64,000 nt of DNA. Source: Dichomitus squalens LYAD-421 SS1 (Eukaryota; Basidiomycota; Agaricomycetes; Polyporales; Polyporaceae). Within the stretch, counting starts at the first letter, position 1. Every line of letters starts with the position of its first letter. Both the position numbers and the translations under genes were made by a program. Positions 55,632-64,000 of the stretch are shown piece by piece. Where the stretch lies: contig NW_006766893.1 in assembly GCF_000275845.1 (NCBI RefSeq), positions 327,413-391,412 of the forward strand. Direction: 5' to 3'. The notes beneath the pieces were generated by a model. The model was given only the letters and a program-made list of their open reading frames with translations. It had not been told where the DNA came from and made no database searches.

Positions 55632-56693
55632 GTGGACATCCCCGGTTGCGTCGTCGCACAGGTTTTGGGTGATGAGCCGAATATCCTCTCTAAAGGCACG
55701 CTGTCCTTGTTCGGTATGATAAAATCTGCAAAGGAAGAGGAGCCCGTGCTCACGCTGGTTATTGGCAAGTCCGCGTTCCCTCTGTACACGAGTACAATCT
55801 TTGCGACCCTTGCGGACGATTCCCGAACATACATATTCACCCCGGAATTAGAGGGAGCCAACAAAGGGCAAGTACAGGCCACTTTACGCAACGCATTAAG
55901 ATCTCACCCTGATCATGATTTGCAACTCTCTATTACGAATAGCTTTATAGCGATCGTCCTCCCTGAGACCACCGCGCCCCTCGGCGCCGACAATGACCAC
56001 GCCTCTCTCCAAAACCAATTTGAACTCGCCCTCATTGACCATGGCCTCCTCAAAGACGGGTTCGAGGCTGCCGCGGACGAGGTCGCGCGCTCCGTCCGCG
56101 AGGGCTCAGCGCGCGTTGCACAACGTGTCCGCGACGCGCGCGAGCTCTACCTCCGGACGCACCCGCGTACGACCGAGCCCGTCGTCTTCCACCCTGCCGC
56201 ACAGAACATGGCGGGGAGTGCGGAGCGTGGGACGCAGACGCTCGCGAACATCGCGCACGGAGTGAGTGGCAGCGTGTTGGGCGCTGCGTCTGTCGCGGGG
56301 TCGTGGTGTGCAAGAACGTTTGTCCCGACAGAGCCAAAGGTGACGGAGAGGCTAAATTCGGCGGCGCGGGGAACAATGGACGTTGCAGACAGGGTTGGAG
56401 CCGGGGTGCAGGACGTTAAGGACGCGCTAGAACATGCTAGGGGCGAGGTGATCGAGAACGACTACGGGAAGGAGGCAAGGGTCGTGGTGGGGAATGTGGG
56501 CCAGAGCGTGGGGAACGTCGGCGCTGTTGCGGCGGACGCGGCGACTGTGACGAGCGGTGGGCCGGTACTTGCGGCCGACGTCATAGGGGCCGCGAGCGAG
56601 CAAAATAAGGAGCTGAGAAAGCGGGATATAGAGGAGGTCAAAGCGGACGGCGTGCCAGAAGAGAGTGATGGGGTGGACACAGAGATGCTATAG
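55632..56693 (+). CDS. Spartin/senescence-domain-like protein
   Basis: The frame holds an N-terminal beta-rich domain (about residues 1-130) and a C-terminal senescence-like domain rich in small residues: NMAGSAERGTQTLANIAHG, SGSVLGAASVAGSWCARTF, then ARGTMDVADRVGAGVQDVKD and GNVGQSVGNVGAVAADAATV. Spartin/senescence proteins associate with lipid droplets, endosomes or mitochondria; the fungal role is poorly known. Comparison with the upstream paralog shows an intron at 55868-55942 with a GC donor (AAAGG|GCAAGT). It is 75 nt long without an in-frame stop, so retention would insert 25 residues. No ATG lies before VDIPGCV in frame (a TGA occurs at 55608-55610), so the first exon is missing or a downstream Met is used. 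Confidence 0.72.
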   Translation: MDIPGCVVAQVLGDEPNILSKGTLSLFGMIKSAKEEEPVLTLVIGKSAFPLYTSTIFATLADDSRTYIFTPELEGANKGQVQATLRNALRSHPDHDLQLSITNSFIAIVLPETTAPLGADNDHASLQNQFELALIDHGLLKDGFEAAADEVARSVREGSARVAQRVRDARELYLRTHPRTTEPVVFHPAAQNMAGSAERGTQTLANIAHGVSGSVLGAASVAGSWCARTFVPTEPKVTERLNSAARGTMDVADRVGAGVQDVKDALEHARGEVIENDYGKEARVVVGNVGQSVGNVGAVAADAATVTSGGPVLAADVIGAASEQNKELRKRDIEEVKADGVPEESDGVDTEML

Positions 56694-56823
56694 CACTCCC
56701 GTGTCGCACGACTATGAAGCACTGTATGATAGAAGGAAGAGATGTTGCTACCGCAGTGTACTGGCCATCCCGGGTTCCATGATTTGTAGTGTTGCGAGTA
56801 GAGATATTGGAGCCGGTCATAGC

Positions 56824-58060
56824 TCAGACGACCTCTACTGTAGAGGAACCCGAGGCCCCTGAACTCCGGGACCACCGGTAACGGTGTTTCTTCTCGACGC
56901 TGACCACTGAGCCTAGTCCCGAGTCTGGGACGCCTTCTTCGGGGGTAGATGTCGAGATAGATGTTGTGAAGTGAACGTTGGAACTGAGCTGGGAAGTAGA
57001 GTTGTTTTCCAAGGAGAAGCTGCGACCCAGGACAACGCGGATAATGATCAGTTGCGGCGATATGCACTGGATGTCAACGGGTATCAGCGACCAAGGCTAG
57101 GTGAAAAGGCAGGGACGGTACCCACGGTGAACATGACATAGAGCGACATAAACAGAATCGTCGTTGGGCTGTGCAGGCCCAACGTTATGACATAGGCGAT
57201 GCCAAAGAGGGTGTATGGAAGGGCGGCCTCGACGATCAGCGCGACCGCCCCAGTGTATTTCTGTGCGACGTCCCGGCCTAACAGGTGCTCGACACCGTGG
57301 GCGTGATAGAGCAGCCGACCACATATCAGAGAAGAGAGCGTGAAGTTGAGCGAGATGACGACGGTCGCGTAAGACAGCGCGACGTGCTGGCTCGCACCGG
57401 TGAAGAAGTTGGAATGTGGGATGCTCGAGACGATGCACATGGCAAGTCCGAGCCCTGTAAGGCGTTAACTTGTAAGCACTGACCGTCTGAAACGAGAAGT
57501 TTCAAATACTCGCCGAAGGTGATCAAATATAGGCTTAATGGAAAAATAAGAACACGCCGGTCTGTCCAGACAACGTAGCATCGATAGAGCTACAAAATGT
57601 ACTATTTAAGCGCTGCATCTTAGAATGAAGGGATAGACGCACCAGCAACCCATCGCTTATGAGGTTCAGTGCTACTGATGCCACACTACCTAAGGTTTCG
57701 TACCACACTGCGGCATGGTCCGCTTGGTAAGCAGCGGATCCTCCGGGGTAGTCTGCGTGAATGATCCACATTTCTTCACCGAAGAGGGCTTGCACGGCGA
57801 CGTAGACGGTGATCATGAGGAGCAGTCCTGTGCTCAGCAAAAGGAACAGCCGATAACTGCGTGTGTTCCGCTCGTCTTTATTGTTCAACATAATGGACGT
57901 GCTGACGGCGTATAGTACTAGCTCGACCCCTGTCCTCCTGGAAAGTCAGCGAGTCCGTGTCAACAGGGATGCGCCCATGAAACCACCCACCGTAGAGGAT
58001 CCCATTGAGCATGTTGGCGACGTAGAAGCAGTTCTGGAAGATTGCGTTCGCGTGAGGCAT
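56824..58060 (-). CDS. Seven-transmembrane protein (NYPGG-type agaricomycete family)
   Basis: It starts at 58060 with MPHANAIFQNCFYVANMLNG (exon 58060-57991). The following exons give VELVLYAVSTSIMLNNKDE, LFLLLSTGLLLMITVYVAVQ, the loop EEMWIIHADYPGGSAAYQAD, LYRCYVVWTDRRVLIFPLSL and YLITFGLGLAMCIVSS. Then come LSYATVVISLNFTLSSLICG, VEAALPYTLFGIAYVITLG and CISPQLIIIRVVLGRSFS, with a Ser/Thr-rich tail to 56824. The A-x-Y-P-G-G loop and YRC-x-V-V-W are hallmarks of this uncharacterised membrane family. One intron, near 57510-57455, has a GC donor (TTCG|GCGAGT). It is a distinct family from the DUF6533 genes. Only 130 bp separate its stop from that of the spartin-like gene. Confidence 0.83.
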
Positions 58061-58999
58061 CGCGGTGAAGGGGTAGCGAATGAGCGGGACCTAGCATTGG
58101 CAGGAGCTTCAGGTGCTATGGCTCAAGTATATACTCCCGCAGCGATTTGTCGGATAAACTCGTCCGCACCGCACTATATTGAGCGCGGATATATGCTCCA
58201 CTTCCCGCGGCCAGATCGAAGGCTAAGGCGCAAAAAAGCGCCCATTCAGAAACAATCACAACCAAGTTATTTATGAGTAATAGGGCGGATAGACAGGTGG
58301 ACGCACGGTGTGCGCAATGCGGATAACATACCGCTGCATATGGCTGGGCCCGATCGGGAGGCTGTAAGGCCAGTGGCAGGAACCACGATATTGGAAGTCC
58401 CAGAAGTGGATTAGGGGTGTATCCGCTTGAGAGAACTCGAATTAATAAGTCTTGTGAACAAGGCATACAGGGGGTAGAGTACGTCGGGAATGTGTCGACG
58501 GTGACGCGTGTCACTGTCATTTGGCGGACGACGATGACCATATTCGTTGCGACCCCAAGTGGAGTACCACGTTACGAAGCAGACGATCTCGGGCTGCATT
58601 AAGCCATCAACGAGTAGACAAGGTTGCGGCGAGGATGACGTCAGAGTGGACGATGGATCTATCAGCGGAAGGGTTATTTTGTGAACGACTGGATACATCT
58701 GTGACACGCACCTTCATTAGGCTACCTTGCATCGTGTGAAACGTACCTTGGTCCCAGCAACTGTGGATATCAGTGAAGAAAGAAAGCGTATCACGGGGTG
58801 ATATCTATTATACAAGACCGATTAAGCTACAATACAATAGACGAAACAATGCACACACATCCTATCCAAGAAACGGGGAGAGATGCGATGTCAGAGTGAC
58901 ACGAAAACACTACGAAAGCAACGAAACAAGCAAGACGACGGCGAGGGGACGCACACACACCCCGAGACACACGCCTTGGGCCCTGTGATCCGCGATCGA
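58061..58999. other. Intergenic, no supported gene
   Basis: About 0.9 kb: promoter side of the 7TM gene and the 3' side of the SNF2 gene. A 141-codon minus frame at 58116-58541 with some hydrophobic stretches resembles the same membrane-protein style, but I could not connect it to anything. Confidence 0.4.
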
Positions 59000-61900
59000 C
59001 TACTCATCTCCCTCGTCTTCCAAACCGTCCATCATTCCTAGCATGTTCGCGTCCGCGTTGACGGGGGCCTCATACACTGCGAACGCCGTCCTCGTCTTCG
59101 CCTGCGCGTCCGGCACCACTCCCTTCGCTGCCGGCTCAAGCACTTTTTCTTCCTCTCCCGCCTCTGCCGCTCCCAACTCCCCTTCGACCTGGCCCCCGCT
59201 CGTCCATCCCTTCTGCCGATCAGCGAATACCTCCGGCCTCCTGTCCAGCAACATCTCCAGATCCTCGTCGCTAATAACGCTCTTCCTGCCCGCCTCGTCG
59301 CTCGGCACGACCTGGATCTTCTCGCCCTCGAGCCTATGCAGCTCCATCGCGAGCTCGGCGAGCGCCTGGTTCTTGCTCCTCTTTGCCGCCGTCGGGTTGA
59401 CAAACTCGCCCTTGGCGATGACGAGCGCCTCGAGCTTGCGCTTGTCCGTCGCCCGCTGCATGATTTTCGTCTCGACAGTGTGCGCGCAGAGAAGGCGGAA
59501 GATGAGCACGGGCTTCGTCTGTCCGATCCGGTGTGCGCGGTCTTGAGCTTGGAGGTCGGCTTGGGGGTTCTGTAGTGTAGTGAACAGTGGCGAATGAGCA
59601 CCGAGTCGCAATGTATTTCGACGCTCACGTACCCAATCCTGGTCGTAGAAGATCACCGTGTCAGCCTGGACGAGGTTCAAGCCCAACCCGCCAGAGCGCG
59701 TGCTGAGCAAAAACAGCCTTGGCGCATCGGACGCATCCCCGCCCTCCTGGAACCGCCGGATGTCCTCCCGCCGCGACTCCATGTCCATGCTCCCGTCAAT
59801 GCGACTAATGGGCCACCCCTTGTGCTCTACCGCCCAGTCCTACCGTTGCAATCCCCATCAACAACCGCGGATGCTCCACGACGAGAGACAGAGGGGAGTA
59901 CGCACCTCGATAATGTCCAGCATCGTCGTGAACTGGCTGAATAGGAGTACCTTGTGACCGCGCGCGAATAGCGCGTCGAGCAGGCGCTCGAGCACCATCA
60001 TCTTCCCGCTCGCGGTGACGAGCTCCTCGCCGAGCACGGACTCGCGCGAAGTCGGGTCCCTCGGCCAATGGAAGAGGAACGGGTGCTGGCAGACCTTGCG
60101 CAGCTGCATGATGACGTTCTTCAGGTTTTTGTTGTTCACCTCCTTGACTGTTCCCAGCGATCATACTTCAGCACCCTGACCGCTGTCACCAGCAGAGGAG
60201 TGAGTGCAGAAGGGACGAACCTGCAATGCGCCTCTGCCATTCGAGCCCAATGTCCCCTCCGCTCTTCTCCTTCTCCCTCCGAGCCTCGACCCGCCCCTCG
60301 TCCAGCCGCTTGAAGTACCCCTCGCCCTCCTCGTCCGAGCTCTCCACATAGTCCCTCTCCACCTTCTCCCTCAGCCCCTTCGCCTTCCGCGCCCCGTTCT
60401 TCACCACCACCTTCAACGGCGTCTCCTCCTCGTCATCCTCGACCTTGCGTCCACCCCCATTGAGCCTGTCCTCCTCCTCCCCGATCTGCTCGATCAAATA
60501 CCGGCGGAGGGCCTTGTCGCCGCGCACGACGACGTCGTACAGCTCACGCTGGCGCTCCGACAGCGGGGTGTAGAGCACGTACTCTTTCTTCGGGGGGAGC
60601 GACATTTCGACGTCGGCCTTCATGCGCCGCAGGAGGAACGGGCGGAGGATGTCATGGAGCGAGTGGATGAGCTTGCTCTCGCGGTCCGATGTCAGCTTGC
60701 TCCGCAGCCGGCTCTCGTCGAACCTGTATATGCATATATGCGCGCGATTTGCCGTCAGCAATTCCAAGGATGAAGGGATGGATAGCAGGAGACGCAAGGG
60801 GCAAAGGGACGCACCAAGACTGGAACGTCGACAAGTCCCCGAACAGGTCCGGCAGCACAAAGTTCAACAGCGCCCACAGCTCCGCGAGGTTGTTCTGCAG
60901 CGGGGTCCCCGTCAGCACCATCCGCGCGTCCGCGGGTATCTTCTTGATCTCCCGCATGAGCACGCAGTCGATGTTCTTCAGCCGGTGGCCCTCGTCGACG
61001 ACGATGAACCCCCAGTGGTACCGCGCGAGCTCCGCGCGGTCGTTGATGACGATCTGGTACGTGGTCAGCACGACCGGGAAGTTCGTCTTCTGGTACGGCT
61101 TCAGAGGGTGCCTGTTGCGCTGCTCTGCGGGCTCGGGGATCTCTTCGTCGACGATCATCGAGTTCTCGAACTCGTCCGAGTCCGCTTCGGACACCGGCTT
61201 CCGCGACTTGGCTAGGGTGCGTCCGCCACGGCGACCGCGCGCAGCGGCCTTCCCGCGCGACTTCGACGCGGGTACCTCGTCCTCCGAGCTGTCATCGTCC
61301 CGTGTGGCGCGCCCACGCCCAGCAGTAGCAGCCTTGCCCCGACCCCGAGGAGCCCCCTTGCCCTTACCCTTTCCTTTGCCCTTCCCTTTGCCTCTCGACG
61401 GGGCAGCAGCGGCAGCGGCAGCCTGCGCGGCAGCATGCGACCCGCTCGCATTCTTCCAATACTCCAAATCGACCTCGTCCATCACCATCTTCGTCCGCCT
61501 CGTCTCCGCCCGCTCCTCCTTCGTCCCGTAGTAGGTGACGACGGGTATGTCAGGGGCGAAGCGCGCGAACTCCTTGGCCCAGTTGTCGAGCACGGCGAGC
61601 GGGCAGACGACCATGAACGGTGCAGGAGTGCGTTCGCGGAGGAACGCGTGGAACGCAATCGTCTGGATCGTCTGCGGGCGGACGGCCGTCAGCGTGCAGA
61701 ACGAGTGCTGAAGTCTTCAAACGTACGTACCTTTCCTAGACCCATCTCGTCCGCTGCACTGTACGTCACCTTCGCACGCTCAAACCATCACACAAGGCGA
61801 CTCACCCAAAATGCCCGAGATACCGTTCTGGTGCAGCCCCGCCATCCACGCGACGCCCTCGAGCTGGTAGTCCTTGAGCGTCGCGCCCGTGATCAGCGCG

Positions 61901-62768
61901 GGCTGCTGGAACGCGGTCTTCCTCTCCTCCCCTTCCCCTGCCTTCTCGCCGTCCTGCTCCGCCTTCGCGCGCTTCGCCTCACGCTCTTCTTCCTCCTCAT
62001 CTTCGGACACGACGCGCGCACGCTTCCGCGCGCTCTTCGCTTTTTGCTTCCCGTTAGCCTTCGCCTGCGCATGCGACGTCGAGCTCGAGCGGCGGGCGCC
62101 GTGGATGACCTTCACCTGGTCCATCTGCTCCTTGAGCAACTTGACGTACGCGCCCGACTTTTGGATGAGGGTCTCGAGCTGGGCGAGGCGGCCGTCGACG
62201 TCTGCGTCCTCTTCCAATGCTTCGGCTTCGTCCTGAGTCATGCAAGAGCGCTGTCAGTATAGCGTCCGCATGTCAGACTCGGCGGATTATCATATTGTGC
62301 GCGGAAGGCGAGGTACATGCGCACGTATGGCCCATGGGTGTCGTAAGTGCTTATGAGCCATTGTGGCGAGCTGTATGCGCGTCCACTGCAGTGTTTCCGC
62401 ATGCGCTGCGGTGAACGACGACGGGGGGAGACGTGTGGATACACCGCAGGACGAGCAGCGAGAGAGACGCAATTCCCAGAAATGTTGATGGTTTGTGGCC
62501 CCTGAACGCCGACGCCCACCCTAGAGACAATGGAGCGAATTGCAACGTACCCTCGGGAAGTCTGCCTCTGCAATCTGGTTTCCTAGATCATCTTCAGTCT
62601 TTGCCTGCTAACCTAGTCAGCTCTCCGCACCAAAGCCAGAAGCCAGAGAGCACATACATCTTCCGGGACAGTCGCCGGGCTGGTAGGCGGGGACGTGGCG
62701 CGCGTTGACGGCACCGCGGGAGACGACCGCGAAGCCGGCGTCGAGCGCGACGAGGGCGCTGTAGACAT
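59000..62768 (-). CDS. SNF2-family chromatin remodelling ATPase, LSH/HELLS/Irc5-like
   Basis: It starts at 62768 with MSTAPSSRSTPASRSSPAVP and ends at a stop at 59000. Helicase motifs are spread over several exons: LKDYQLEGVAWMAGLHQNG, GILADEMGLGK (Walker A, split by introns), MVVCPLAVLDNWAKEFARF, VVDEGHRLKN (motif II as DEGH, typical of LSH), LTGTPLQNNLAELWALLNF, LRPFLLRRMKADVEMSLPPK, VCQHPFLFHWP, LLFSQFTTMLDIIE, LLSTRSGGLGLNLVQADTV and the conserved QAQDRAHRIGQ. An N-terminal coiled region (LETLIQKSGAYVKLLKEQM) precedes the ATPase. About 130 residues of Lys/Gly/Arg- and Ser/Asp-rich sequence are inserted before motif II. LSH proteins slide or exchange nucleosomes and support heterochromatin, DNA methylation or genome stability. 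Confidence 0.93.
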
Positions 62769-63783
62769 TTTCGGATTCTATCCAAGTGGTCCGGACGGGT
62801 TTCGGGTCTTTGGGGACGAGCAGGACGAGGAGGAGTGCTGACAGCGCGGAAACAAGCCGAATGGCGATCCCGCCCACGCCGTGACATCCACGAACGCGCT
62901 CCATCACGCGTTATGTCACGCGGAGGGATCATATCCGTGACGGGACGCGGACGCCTGCAACTTCAGGCGGCAGGTCTGCGACAAGCTATGGCATGATCCA
63001 CAAAGGCAGGCGTTCCTTCGACAGACTGTCTGAGAGGTGCTTGATGTCTCCTGTACGACGGGTAGGAATTCGAGAGGAGTGTGACCCACAGGAGGAACTG
63101 CAAATCTGCGCAAACTAGCAACAGGATGCGTTGCAGCGACTGGCCGGCCGGTGAACAGTTGCTGCGATAAGTGAGGAACGATGAATGGCTCGTCAATAGC
63201 AGCTCATACTCTGCAATGCAATCAAGACGACGCGAGGAGAGCCGCGGGGAGGAAGCTTTTCAGCCGGCAGCGCCACGCTGCTAGTCACGTGCTGGGATAC
63301 CGACATACGGGCTTCCTGTGTCCACACTAACTCCTGAACTTGTGCAGTCGTCGCGGTAGATGAGTCTTGGCTTCGCCCCGTTCGTCTACAGCCATCGTGT
63401 CGCCCATCATTCTAGCCGCGAAACATGCCCGCACAACACTGCATCAAGGCAAGTACTGATGCTTCCGCGCTCTCCAAAGATTCCTTGCCAAGGAGCTACA
63501 GCCCCCGTGACGCAATTAGAGCCTCCCCCCATCGGACAGTCCACGCCGCATTTTGCGGCACTCGTTCCACTACCGAACTTGAACGCCCCTAGTGCACAGT
63601 CAACGCCTCGTGTACCAGCAGCCCAACTTCTTTTCCCACCGCACCCGCGATTTAGCAGTCCATTGCTCTCGAACGTTCCCCATCCGGCGAGTTCGTTCGG
63701 ATCTCCCTCCCCCGTGCAGGGATTCTAGGCGCAGCTTGCTCGACACCTCGACCGATGTCGCAGGCGTTCCATTCCAGGACTCG
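62769..63783. other. Intergenic, weak plus-strand frame
   Basis: About 1 kb upstream of the SNF2 gene. A proline- and serine-rich plus frame (63360-63728) is open but has no domain and no splice partner, so I do not call it. Confidence 0.4.
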
Positions 63784-63986
63784 CAGAGATGTGCTTGACC
63801 TCAGGACCCCGAAAGTCGGCAGCGGTGACTCCTTCTAATGGCTCAGACTTTCTCTCTATTCCAGCTTCCAGAGTTCTGGCTTCAGTGAATTCTACAATGC
63901 CTGAAGTTATGACATGCAATCGGTAGGGAAACCATAGACTCTCTCACGCTTGACCCCCGGTGTCATCAGTCCATCGCCCATCTCTG
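63784..63986. repeat. 203-bp dispersed repeat, copy 2
   Basis: It is the ungapped partner of 51556-51758. The minus-strand frame beginning at 63919 (MHVITSGIVEFTEARTLEA) is again open. Beyond position 63986 the sequence differs from copy 1, which runs into the MITE. The window ends 14 bases later, so how far related sequence extends on this side cannot be seen. Confidence 0.85.
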
Positions 63987-64000
63987 TCCAGGAGCACACC

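Noticed and set aside
58116..58541. Minus-strand hydrophobic frame of 141 codons
   Set aside because: It could be a relic of a 7TM gene, but no family landmark or intron structure was found.
60204..62262. Long plus-strand frames across the SNF2 gene
   Set aside because: Antisense shadows of a GC-rich coding region; Arg/Leu/Pro-rich with no domain.
1..64000. CRISPR arrays, bacterial operons, prophage or rRNA genes
   Set aside because: None seen; intron-rich eukaryotic gene structure throughout. I did not find a convincing tRNA either, though a dedicated scan was not possible.

Overview
The window is nuclear DNA of a filamentous basidiomycete, most likely an agaricomycete and perhaps a wood-decay polypore. 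The genes are interrupted by many introns of about 50-80 nt. The gene content fits too: an alpha-1,3-glucan synthase fragment, a secreted GH28 pectinase, a class I sesquiterpene-synthase fold, small cysteine-containing secreted proteins, F-box/LRR proteins and several families of multi-spanning membrane proteins expanded in Agaricomycetes. Exon joins were read by eye from GT/AG (occasionally GC/AG) signals, reading-frame continuity and remembered family sequence, so single junctions may be off by a few bases.

Layout. 0-9 kb: the end of a broken alpha-glucan synthase, a Nup84/Nup107 nucleoporin gene whose 5' part has in-frame stops, a decayed second copy of the same gene about 4 kb downstream, then a GH28 gene (minus). 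9-16 kb: an acidic-tailed F-box protein and a 7TM protein (both minus). 16-18.5 kb: no supported gene. 18.5-22 kb: MTO1 (minus) and DPH3/KTI11 (plus), divergent from a shared intergenic region. 23-27 kb: two convergent F-box genes. 29-34.5 kb: a small secreted protein, then a direct tandem duplication (offset about 2.46 kb) of a 7TM gene. 35-40 kb: DPB4/POLE3 (minus) and GPI13/PIG-O (plus), divergent. 40-46 kb: a sesquiterpene-synthase-like gene without its metal-binding motifs, a rhodanese-domain protein and a DUF6533-type membrane protein. 47.9-51 kb: a second secreted protein and an amino-acid/GABA permease. 51.5-52.1 kb: a dispersed 203-bp repeat abutting a 370-bp MITE. 52.6-58 kb: an F-box protein, a tandem pair of spartin/senescence-type proteins and another 7TM protein. 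59-62.8 kb: an LSH/HELLS-type SNF2 remodeller. 63.8-64 kb: the second copy of the 203-bp repeat.

Housekeeping genes (nuclear pore, tRNA wobble-uridine and diphthamide modification, replication, GPI anchoring, chromatin remodelling) are interleaved with fast-evolving accessory genes and gene relics. The most notable points are a 7-nt micro-exon in DPB4, the MTO1-DPH3 divergent pair joining two wobble-U34 pathways, the motif-less terpene-synthase-like gene, the MITE with matching TIRs and apparent 3-bp target duplication, the NUP84 segmental relic, and GC-AG introns in three genes.
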